NCBI RefSeq assembly: GCF_022024055.1
Contig: NZ_CP091788.1
Span: 1,054,001-1,118,000 of the forward strand
DNA length: 64,000 bases
Source: Prevotella sp. E2-28
GTDB taxonomy: Bacteria > Bacteroidota > Bacteroidia > Bacteroidales > Bacteroidaceae
Direction: 5' to 3'
The position numbers and the translations under genes are program-made. This document shows, piece after piece, positions 57,251 to 64,000 of the stretch (its first letter is position 1; every line of letters starts with the position of its first letter). The notes below the pieces were generated by a model. It searched no databases, was not told the DNA's origin, and saw nothing but the letters and a program-made list of their open reading frames with translations.

Positions 57251-58891
57251 ATGAACTACAAAAATCTAATTGGATGTCTGGCTGCAATGGCACTTATTTC
57301 CTCATGTAACACTCAGCCTGCGGAAGTGGTTGAGGCAAAGCTCACCACACCTGGTAACCCCTTCCTTCCTCTGTGGGAACATATCCCCGATGGTGAGCCT
57401 TACGTGTTTGAAGACCCTGATAATCCTGGTAAGTATCGTGTGTACCTGTATGGTTCTCATGATGATTTGATTACGGCCTATTGCGGACGAGATCAGGTGG
57501 TGTGGTCAGCATCAGTAGATAGTTTGACGGAGTGGCGTTACGATGGCGAGATATTCAGCGTTAATAAAAATGCCAATGGCGATTTGCTCGACAGCGCAGG
57601 TCTTGCTGATGTGCTCTTTGCTCCTGATGTCACAATGGTTGTAGGTCCCGATGGTGAGAAAACCTATTACCTCTATCCCAACAATCAGGCTTGGGGGCGT
57701 AACGGGATGGTATGTAAGAGTAAGCGGCCCGATGGTCCTTTCGAGGTATGCAACTGGAGCAAGGAGAATCCTTATGTGACTGATGGCATACTGCAGTTTG
57801 ATCCTGCTGTGTTTGTAGATGATGATGGCCGTGTGTATGGTTACTGGGGCTTTGAACACTCGTATGCCGCAGAGCTTGATCCTGCGACGATGGCAACGGT
57901 AAAGCCAGGTACAAAGATTGTTGAGAATATGATTTCAGGCCGTTATGACGAGGGCGTGTTCAGCTTCTTCGAGGCTTCGTCTATCCGTAAGATTAAGGAT
58001 AAGTACGTCTTTATCTATAGTCGCTTCACCAAGGATGGCGAGTTTGGCTTGCCCGTTTCTAACTATACTTTGGCTTATGCTTATAGTGACCATCCTTTAG
58101 GACCTTGGACCTATGGTGGAACGATTATCGACGGACGTGCTCGTGACGTTAACGAGAAGGGTGATACTATCGCTACGGCTACTGTTGATGGTAACACTCA
58201 TGGCAGCATCTGCGAAATCAATGGCCAGTGGTGGGTGTTCTATCATCGTCAGACGGGTACCGACGAATATGCCCGTCAGGCTATGGTGGCTCCTATCGAG
58301 GTGGAAGTAGAAGAAGGTGAAGGCGGCAAGGTGATTATCAGCGAGGGCGAATATACCTCCGAGGGCTTCTGTACGGATGGTCTCAACCCGTTGGAATGTC
58401 ATTCCGCTGGTATCGCTTGTTGGTACACAGGACCTAAGACTGCTATCCACGAATGGCCTAACAATAAGTTCTTTGGTTCGTATGTCGCTTCTTCCTATGG
58501 CACTGATGATAAGTTTGAGAAGCCCTATAGCCTGAAGAACAACACCAACTTGGTGGTAAACAATACCGATGGTTCTATCGTGGGTTATAAATACTTCAAC
58601 TTCACTGAGACCGAGGGTAAGAAGACCTCGCTATTGCTGAGATTCATCCCAGAACGTGTCAAGGGTACTATTGACATTATGATAGACAGTCCTTGGGAGT
58701 CGCGTGGTGGCGTAAAACTGGGTTCCTTGGAACTGTCAGAGGGTATGCCGCGGGTTTCTTCTGAGATTTCAGTGCCTCTGAATGCCCTGTCAACCTACTC
58801 GGATAAACACGCTATCTTCTTTGTGTTCAGCTCTGATACGAAGGGCAAATCAATCTGTTCGTTGGAGAATTTTGTATTCCAATGCAAGTAA
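57251..58891 (+). CDS. Glycoside hydrolase family 43 lipoprotein
   Basis: 546 residues with a lipoprotein signal (GCLAAMALISSCNT), so probably surface- or inner-face-anchored. GH43 signatures: Asp of VFEDPDNPGKYRVYLYGSHD, Asp of LQFDPAVFVDDDG and Glu of FFEASSIRKIKD. A C-terminal CBM6-like domain (YFNFTETEGKKTSLLLRFIP) follows. It is the second gene of the GH2-GH43 operon, where joint removal of galactose and arabinose from an arabinogalactan or pectin side chain is plausible. Confidence 0.88.
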   Translation: MNYKNLIGCLAAMALISSCNTQPAEVVEAKLTTPGNPFLPLWEHIPDGEPYVFEDPDNPGKYRVYLYGSHDDLITAYCGRDQVVWSASVDSLTEWRYDGEIFSVNKNANGDLLDSAGLADVLFAPDVTMVVGPDGEKTYYLYPNNQAWGRNGMVCKSKRPDGPFEVCNWSKENPYVTDGILQFDPAVFVDDDGRVYGYWGFEHSYAAELDPATMATVKPGTKIVENMISGRYDEGVFSFFEASSIRKIKDKYVFIYSRFTKDGEFGLPVSNYTLAYAYSDHPLGPWTYGGTIIDGRARDVNEKGDTIATATVDGNTHGSICEINGQWWVFYHRQTGTDEYARQAMVAPIEVEVEEGEGGKVIISEGEYTSEGFCTDGLNPLECHSAGIACWYTGPKTAIHEWPNNKFFGSYVASSYGTDDKFEKPYSLKNNTNLVVNNTDGSIVGYKYFNFTETEGKKTSLLLRFIPERVKGTIDIMIDSPWESRGGVKLGSLELSEGMPRVSSEISVPLNALSTYSDKHAIFFVFSSDTKGKSICSLENFVFQCK

Positions 58892-58910
58892 AAAATCCAT
58901 ATCTTTAAAA

Positions 58911-58938
58911 AAAAAGTTGCGCTCGTTGCAACTTTTTT
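58911..58938 (+). terminator. Terminator after GH43
   Basis: AAAAAGTTGC / GCAACTTTTT stem with loop GCTCGTT, followed by T residues. Confidence 0.85.
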
Positions 58939-58980
58939 ATTTCTGCCTACGTCTAACGGACAGAAAATAACAAAAAAAGT

Positions 58981-59634
58981 ATGCGTATGAAAAAGATTTT
59001 AATGGTTTTGATACTGGCCCTCACAACAATGGCGGTATCTGCGAAGATGCAACCAAAAGCGGTTCAGAACGACACAACAGACGAAGTGGAAGTGTTCTCT
59101 GACACAACATCCGTAGATTCAGCTGTAGACGCTGATGCTTGGGATATGGATGAAGACGATATGGATAACTGGAGCTCTTCCGATACCCATTCGTTGATAG
59201 ATCAGATTGGCGTAGATGTAAATGATCTGTTCGGAATGCTCTTTGTGATTATTGTTCTGATGATTATGTTTGTCTTGGCGCCTGTTGGGCTCATAGGCCT
59301 GGTCCTCTATTTTATCTATAAGAATAGAAAGGATAGGATGCGCCTCATGGAGATGGCTATCAAGAATGGTAAGCAGATTCCTGTGGATGCCTTAGGTAAA
59401 CCCTCTTCATACACCAGTGAAATATGGAATAAAGGTGTTAAGCAGATGTTCCTGGGTGCTGGCTTGGCCTTCCTGCTCTGGTTCCCACTCGGAAAATTCG
59501 GAATTGCTATTGGTGCGCTGATTCTGCTCATCGGCTGTGGTAACATGGTGATTGGCTATAATGCCAAGCAGAAGCAGAAAGACCAGGAGATGAACGACAA
59601 GATGTTCGGCAAGTCAACAGATTCAGAATTCTAA
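58981..59634 (+). CDS. DUF6249-like membrane protein
   Basis: 217 residues; signal peptide (MVLILALTTMAVSA), an acidic periplasmic stretch (DADAWDMDEDDMDNW), a hydrophobic pair (MLFVIIVLMIMFVLAPVG, LIGLVLYFIYKN), a short charged loop with EMAIKNGKQIP, and two further hydrophobic segments. It resembles DUF6249 proteins that lie next to ECF sigma genes in Bacteroidota. ATG at 58981 or 58987 are both possible. It precedes the sigma factor by 18 bases. Confidence 0.7.
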   Translation: MRMKKILMVLILALTTMAVSAKMQPKAVQNDTTDEVEVFSDTTSVDSAVDADAWDMDEDDMDNWSSSDTHSLIDQIGVDVNDLFGMLFVIIVLMIMFVLAPVGLIGLVLYFIYKNRKDRMRLMEMAIKNGKQIPVDALGKPSSYTSEIWNKGVKQMFLGAGLAFLLWFPLGKFGIAIGALILLIGCGNMVIGYNAKQKQKDQEMNDKMFGKSTDSEF

Positions 59635-59652
59635 AGCGTAAAAAAATCAACC

Positions 59653-60222
59653 ATGAAGTCGCTGAGCGATATTTCTCTCGTAGCACAGGTGGCGGTGTTT
59701 CACAACCAGCGGGCCTTCGACCAGTTGGTACGTAAATACCAGTCGCCTGTGCGAAGGTTCCTTCTCAATCTGACATTGGGAAATGAGGCCTTGAGCGATG
59801 ACTTAGCGCAAGACACCTTCATAAAGGCATACACGCATATTACGCAGTTTCAAGGTATTGCCTCGTTTCAGACTTGGTTGTTCCGTATTGCGTACAATGT
59901 ATATTATGACTACAAGAGAAAGACTCACCCCCAGCCCCTCTCTGAGAGAGAGGGGAGTGGGCACTCAATAGAGCAGGGTCTATCTACTCCCCTCACTTAC
60001 AGGGAGGGGACGGGGGTGGGGCTCGATATCCACGCAGCCCTTGCCATCCTGAAAGAGGAAGAGCGGGCCTGTGTCACACTACAACTCATTGACGGCTACT
60101 CGCTAGAGGAGATTTCGAAAATGATGGATATGCCGGTTAATACGGTGAAGTCGCATCTGCGACGTGGAAAAGAGAAACTGACGACCTACTTAAAGAATAA
60201 TGGCTATGACGGAAATAAATGA
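59653..60222 (+). CDS. ECF-type sigma-70 factor with a repeat-derived insert
   Basis: 189 residues. Sigma region 2 (FDQLVRKYQSPVRRFLLNL and DDLAQDTFIKAYTHI, then FQTWLFRIAYNVYYDYKR) and region 4 (LKEEERACVTLQLIDGYS then EEISKMMDMPVNTVKSHLRR) are intact. Between them, residues about 91-123 (PQPLSEREGSG through STPLTYREGTGV) are encoded by a palindromic repeat at 59921-60022. The insert lies in the flexible interdomain linker, so activity may be kept. The sigma region 2 and 4 spacing would otherwise be typical. The downstream gene is likely its anti-sigma partner. Confidence 0.9.
   Translation: MKSLSDISLVAQVAVFHNQRAFDQLVRKYQSPVRRFLLNLTLGNEALSDDLAQDTFIKAYTHITQFQGIASFQTWLFRIAYNVYYDYKRKTHPQPLSEREGSGHSIEQGLSTPLTYREGTGVGLDIHAALAILKEEERACVTLQLIDGYSLEEISKMMDMPVNTVKSHLRRGKEKLTTYLKNNGYDGNK
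59921..60022 (+). repeat. Palindromic repeat element, in-frame insertion in the sigma factor gene
   Basis: Same layout as 52761-52861: starts AGACTCACCCCCA, then two inverted blocks (CCCCTCTCTGAGAGAGAGGGG, here shown with its 3-base centre, and CCCCTCACTTACAGGGAGGGG) separated by about 33 bases. Read on the plus strand it has no stop and encodes PLSEREGSG and STPLTYREGTG. It is in the same plus-strand orientation as the copy in the methyltransferase gene, yet that gene is read from the other strand. Confidence 0.8.
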
Positions 60223-60538
60223 TCAATTGCTGGAGCAGTTCTTCCAACCTGCAAAGAACGTAGAACTGGAAGATAACGGATTCACGGAACGTGTAATTAA
60301 ACAGTTGCCCGACAGAGCATTACGCCTGTCTCATTGGTGGACATTCTTCTGTGTAATACTTGGTGTGGTGGCTTTCTTCGTGTTCAGAGGCTGGGAACCT
60401 ATCATGATAGGTTTGATGTCGCTCTTGAAGACGAATATAGGAGAACTTCATCCCATACCTTTCTTCATGACGATGGGTGTCATCAGTTGCTTGGCTGTTA
60501 TTGAGCTGGTTCAGAAACTGGAGCGCTCTCAGATTTAG
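60200..60538 (+). CDS. DUF5056-like protein, probable anti-sigma partner
   Basis: 112 residues, starting at 60200 or 60206 and overlapping the sigma gene end by 17-23 bases, so translation is probably coupled. Short cytoplasmic N-terminus (LLEQFFQPAKNVELEDNGF), then two hydrophobic segments (WTFFCVILGVVAFFVF and FFMTMGVISCLAVIELV). It resembles the DUF5056 proteins encoded directly after ECF sigma genes in Bacteroides and Prevotella. An anti-sigma role is inference from position. Its 3' end overlaps the convergent OmpA-family gene by 41 bases. Confidence 0.72.
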   Translation: MAMTEINDQLLEQFFQPAKNVELEDNGFTERVIKQLPDRALRLSHWWTFFCVILGVVAFFVFRGWEPIMIGLMSLLKTNIGELHPIPFFMTMGVISCLAVIELVQKLERSQI

Positions 60539-62525
60539 CGTTATCTAAACCATAGGTGGTACGCAGCACGATGAACTCCGTACGGCGGTTCAGCTGGTTG
60601 CATATCTCCTGTTTCTTCTCATCGTTAAGTGCTGTGATAAACTCTTCCGTCAGCACATCGCCTTCCTTCAACCAAGGATAGGTCTCCGTCAGTTTGCGTT
60701 TCACCGTCTTTGGCTTCATCTTACCATAGCCAACAGGCTTCAGACGGTCTTCGGCAATACCATGCTCAATGAGATAATTAACAACGCTTTCTGCTCTTCG
60801 TTGTGACAATCGCTCGTTATAGGCTTCCGAACCGCGGAAGTCTGTATGGGCACTCAACTCAATAGTGATGCTGGGATTCTCATTCAGCATCTCTATCAGA
60901 CTGTCTAAGGCAGTCGTAGATTCAGGTCGTAATGTGGCCTTGTCGAAATCATAGAAGATATTCCTGATGAGCACAGGGGCGGTGAGCGAGGCAAGCGGGA
61001 ACTGAAGAGTGTATTCCTCTGACTCCAGTACAGGCTCTACACGCAGTTCTTCCGTATGGTTCAGATAACCCTTACACGTACCAAGGAACACGTAATCAAC
61101 ATTTGGATTAATCAGCTCCGTAAACGAACCGTCACCCTTGACGCTTAGTTTCTTATTGGTGCCGTCATTACCCACCATGTAAACTAATGCCCCAGGCAGT
61201 TCGTAGCCGTCTTTCTCATATACCCAGCCTTTAACGGTCTGCACCACCTCTTGTTTCTCAAACGAGAAGATATGGTCCCATCCGCGTGAGTCTCCACGAT
61301 TCGAAGCGAAAAAGCCCCTGTTGTGCAGTCCCTCGAAGGTCATGCCGAAATCATCACCCTGAGAGTTAAGCGGAGCGCCTGGATGCTCGATTTCATAACT
61401 TCCGTTCTCAACAGGTTTTGCAATAAAGATATCCAGTCCGCCGAAGCCGGGATGCCCGTCACTCGAGAAATACAGGTCGCCGTTAGGTCGGAACGTGGGG
61501 AACATTTCGTTACCAGGGGTGTTGATAGGTGCCCCCAGATTCTCAAGACTATTCAGACCGTGAGCTGTAATTTCTATGCGCCAGATATCATAACCGCCCA
61601 GTCCGCCAGGCATATCGCTGACGAAATAGAGCCACATGCCATCGGGCGATATGGCAGGATGGGCAAAGGTAGAGAGTGTGTCCTTGGTAATCTCCAAAGG
61701 TGTTGCCTTGCCCCATGAGGCATCGCTACGCTGAGCTGTGGCTATCTGTGCAAAACGGGGGTAGGAAGGGTCTGTCTTACATACCGTGAGGTACATCGTC
61801 TTGAAATCGGGTGTGAAGGTACATGCTCCCTCGTCAAGTTCTGTATTCAGGTCGCTCTCAATAGCTTCTGGCTTCGACCATTTCCCCTTGTCGTCTTTCT
61901 GCGAGAAGAAGATGTCGGCATACTTCGTACCAGTGATGCCGCTCAGTTCGTCACCTTTAGCCTGATTGCGTGTGCTCGAAAAATAGAGTTGGTCGTTATC
62001 ATCGCCAGCCAACATGGGCGAGTATTCTGCTCGGCGGGAGTTGAAGATGTCCTGTTTTTTCACCGTATAACCTGAGTATTCGGCCTCGGCCTTCCATTTT
62101 GGAGCCATGCGGGCACTCTCCAATCCGTTCTTCACCAATTTATTATCAGGCATCGAGTCTTTCAACAATGTGAAGACCTTTTCCGCCTCCTTATATGCTC
62201 CGTTCTTCAGTTGCAGTTGTCCCAGGTAGAACAGTGCCGTAGAGTCGGCCTGCTTGAAGCGCACGGCGTTATTATAGGCAGCAATGGCTTTCTGTGAGTA
62301 GTTGATACGCCGATAGCAGTCGGCCATCTTCAGGGCTCGCTGTCCGCGAAGTGGCTTTTCCTTTGCTTTAGTCTGCGAATAGGCTTTCTTATACTGTTCG
62401 GCAGCATCGTAGTATTCGCCCAGCGCATAGAACTTGTCGCCCTTACGCATAGCAGAATCAGCTCCACATCCAGTGATGAGGAGGCTGATTATACCGATGT
62501 TTATGATGGCTAACAGTTTGCGCAT
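60498..62525 (-). CDS. OmpA-family lipoprotein with TPR and PD40 repeats (PorE-like)
   Basis: Anchors to peptidoglycan through its OmpA domain. From the ATG at 62523-62525 it is 675 residues: lipoprotein signal (IGIISLLITGCGA), TPR-like helices (GEYYDAAEQYKKAYSQTK, then KAIAAYNNAVRFKQADS), a PD40 propeller (YSPMLAGDDNDQLYFSSTRN, then AHPAISPDGMWLYFVSD), a carboxypeptidase-regulatory-like domain (VKGWVYEKDGYELPGALVYM) and a C-terminal OmpA domain (IELSAHTDFRGSEAYNERLS). The order equals that of PorE of Porphyromonas, but the type IX secretion partners are not in the window, so a general envelope role is safer. The start is 28 bases from the topB stop. Confidence 0.88.
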   Translation of the reverse strand: MRKLLAIINIGIISLLITGCGADSAMRKGDKFYALGEYYDAAEQYKKAYSQTKAKEKPLRGQRALKMADCYRRINYSQKAIAAYNNAVRFKQADSTALFYLGQLQLKNGAYKEAEKVFTLLKDSMPDNKLVKNGLESARMAPKWKAEAEYSGYTVKKQDIFNSRRAEYSPMLAGDDNDQLYFSSTRNQAKGDELSGITGTKYADIFFSQKDDKGKWSKPEAIESDLNTELDEGACTFTPDFKTMYLTVCKTDPSYPRFAQIATAQRSDASWGKATPLEITKDTLSTFAHPAISPDGMWLYFVSDMPGGLGGYDIWRIEITAHGLNSLENLGAPINTPGNEMFPTFRPNGDLYFSSDGHPGFGGLDIFIAKPVENGSYEIEHPGAPLNSQGDDFGMTFEGLHNRGFFASNRGDSRGWDHIFSFEKQEVVQTVKGWVYEKDGYELPGALVYMVGNDGTNKKLSVKGDGSFTELINPNVDYVFLGTCKGYLNHTEELRVEPVLESEEYTLQFPLASLTAPVLIRNIFYDFDKATLRPESTTALDSLIEMLNENPSITIELSAHTDFRGSEAYNERLSQRRAESVVNYLIEHGIAEDRLKPVGYGKMKPKTVKRKLTETYPWLKEGDVLTEEFITALNDEKKQEICNQLNRRTEFIVLRTTYGLDNAKSESAPVSEPAQ

Positions 62526-62553
62526 ACCATAATATAACGCAAACATTTCTTTT

Positions 62554-64000
62554 TTATTGCTCAAACGGTTTGCGGAAGGTGCATCCCTCCTTCCAACGGG
62601 AGCAACCATAGGCTGTTTTACCCTTGATAATAGTGCCTTGACCACATACAGGACAGGGCTGCCCTACAAGTGAATTTGCTGTTGCGGGCGTGGCAGGTTC
62701 CTCTGCCTTTTTCTTGCGTGGCGCACGGGGTTTCTTGCCTTCTGCTTTAGCGCCAGCCTTGGGCTTTGCCTGCGGTTCAGCCTCTACAGACACCCGTCGG
62801 TTGCTGTTGTCGCTAATCACCTCGCGCACGATTTCCGACACTTGCTGTTTCAGCTCGTCAATAAACTTCACAGGGTCGTATTTCTTGGCTTCTATGTCAC
62901 GCAGCTTCTTTTCCCAAATACCCGTCAGTTCAGCACTCTTCAGCAGTTCCTCACGAATCAAATCAATGAGTTCTATACCTGTAGCGGTGGCTAGCAGGTT
63001 CTTACGTTCCTTGCGTATATAGTGGCGCTTAAACAGTGTCTCGATGATGGCAGCACGTGTTGACGGGCGTCCGATGCCGTTTTCCTTCATGGCTCGTCGC
63101 AGTTCTTCGTCCTCCACCAGTTTTCCCGCTGTCTCCATGGCACGTAGCAGTGTAGCCTCCGTGTAGTACTTGGGTGGTGTGGTCATCTTCTCCGTGAGGG
63201 TGGGGGTGTGCTCGCCACTCTCACCTTTCGTAAAGGCAGGCAGCATGCGCTCTTCCTCTTCCGGCTTCTTCTCGTCATCGTCGGTCTGTGCGTCCTTGGC
63301 ATAAACGGCACGCCAACCTGGGTCAAGAATAGTGCGGCCCGTTACCTTGAACTCTATACCGTCAACGTCACCTAAAACCGTGGTTTGGGCAAACTGACAG
63401 TCGGGGTAGAACACGCAGATGAAGCGACGGGCTATGAGGTCATAGACCTTGCGTTGCACATCCGTTAGATTCTGAGGCACTATGCCTGTGGGGATGATGG
63501 CGTGGTGATCGGTTACCTTTGATGAATCGAACACCTTTTTCGATTTTAGCAAAGGTTTTCCGCCCAGGGCTTTCACCAGTTCGGCGTAGGGCGACTGACC
63601 TGCGAACTTCACTTGGAAAAGTCCGTTCATGGTCTGCGGGCACTTCCCATACACATCATCAGGCAGGAACGTGGTATCTACACGCGGATAGGTGGTCAAC
63701 TTCTGTTCGTAGAGTTGCTGGATGATATTTAACGTCATCTCAGCAGAGTAACCGAATTTCTTATTGCAATCTACCTGTAATGATGTCAGGTCATAGAGGC
63801 TGGGAGGTGTTTCTTTACCGTTTTTCTTCTCAACCTTCGTTACCGTGAAGGGCTTTCCCTCAATGGTAGCAAAGGCTTTTTCGCCCTCCTCCTTCGAAGT
63901 GAACTTGCCCGATGTAGCCGTGAAGGTGGTGTCGCGATAGACGGTGGCCAAAACCCAGAAAGGCTCGGGCTTGAAGTTGTCAATCTCCTTCTGCCTATTT
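62554..64000 (-). CDS. topB: DNA topoisomerase III, N-terminal part cut by window edge
   Basis: Type IA topoisomerase that relaxes and decatenates DNA. The frame stays open to the window end (codons NRQKEIDNFKPEPFWV upstream of the first in-window start), so 482 codons are seen and the Toprim domain is outside. The active tyrosine is in LTTYPRVDTTFL. Downstream are the DHHAIIPTG and GIGRPSTRAAIIETL segments and, after a basic Lys/Pro-rich linker (KPRAPRKKKAEEP), a four-cysteine zinc finger CPVCGQGTIIKGKTAYGC. Length and the zinc tail fit topoisomerase III. Confidence 0.93.
   Translation of the reverse strand, partial: NRQKEIDNFKPEPFWVLATVYRDTTFTATSGKFTSKEEGEKAFATIEGKPFTVTKVEKKNGKETPPSLYDLTSLQVDCNKKFGYSAEMTLNIIQQLYEQKLTTYPRVDTTFLPDDVYGKCPQTMNGLFQVKFAGQSPYAELVKALGGKPLLKSKKVFDSSKVTDHHAIIPTGIVPQNLTDVQRKVYDLIARRFICVFYPDCQFAQTTVLGDVDGIEFKVTGRTILDPGWRAVYAKDAQTDDDEKKPEEEERMLPAFTKGESGEHTPTLTEKMTTPPKYYTEATLLRAMETAGKLVEDEELRRAMKENGIGRPSTRAAIIETLFKRHYIRKERKNLLATATGIELIDLIREELLKSAELTGIWEKKLRDIEAKKYDPVKFIDELKQQVSEIVREVISDNSNRRVSVEAEPQAKPKAGAKAEGKKPRAPRKKKAEEPATPATANSLVGQPCPVCGQGTIIKGKTAYGCSRWKEGCTFRKPFEQ

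Noticed and set aside
60498..62525. Assignment as type IX secretion component PorE
   Set aside because: Domain order agrees, but no other type IX secretion gene is in the window, so only a family resemblance is stated.

Overview
The window looks like chromosome of a gut- or rumen-type Prevotella relative (Bacteroidales). The signs are many Bacteroidota-type promoters (TAnnTTTG at -7, some with TTTG at -33), a SusC/SusD pair with surface lipoproteins, many secreted carbohydrate-active enzymes, secreted proteins ending in a short tail of the type GIYxxNGKKVxxK, and a decayed BspA-type leucine-rich-repeat gene.

Layout. 1-2340: alaS (3' part cut by the window edge), divergent from a MerR-type regulator. 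2852-10019 (minus): conserved housekeeping cluster parA-parB-DUF5683-mltD-rsh with a pectinesterase at its 3' end. 10222-27315: polysaccharide utilisation locus with GH98, two GH43, GH3, SusC, SusD and two lipoproteins. 27417-33627: a four-gene operon of two DUF6057-like membrane proteins alternating with two propeller lipoproteins that each carry a CxxCH haem-type motif. 33644-33954: BspA-like pseudogene. 34048-36534: GH115 alpha-glucuronidase. 36676-38703: ExbB, a 33-residue membrane peptide and two ExbD, followed by an Lrp/AsnC regulator. 39222-40522 (minus): thyA-folA. 40658-43516: a GH28-GH43 fusion. 43517-51761: accessory region with a 145-bp foldback element, a class II Fic protein, an SF1 helicase fused to a DUF559-type nuclease, an IS3-family element, a lipoprotein and an AAA ATPase with twin palindromic operators. 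51762: tRNA-Tyr. 51884-53155 (minus): RNA m5C methyltransferase. 53265-58891: GH2 and GH43 pair. 58981-60538: membrane protein, ECF sigma factor and probable DUF5056 protein. 60498-64000 (minus): OmpA-family lipoprotein and topB (5' part cut off).

How it fits together. GH98 (a family with both blood-group endo-galactosidases and endo-xylanases), GH115, GH43 and GH3 around one SusCD pair point to a branched glucuronoarabinoxylan; the pectinesterase, GH28-GH43 and GH2-GH43 point to pectin side chains. The ExbB/ExbD genes could energise SusC uptake. Less ordinary parts are the paired DUF6057/CxxCH-propeller operon, the Fic plus helicase-nuclease pair, and a palindromic repeat that has inserted in frame into two unrelated genes and encodes a similar peptide in each.
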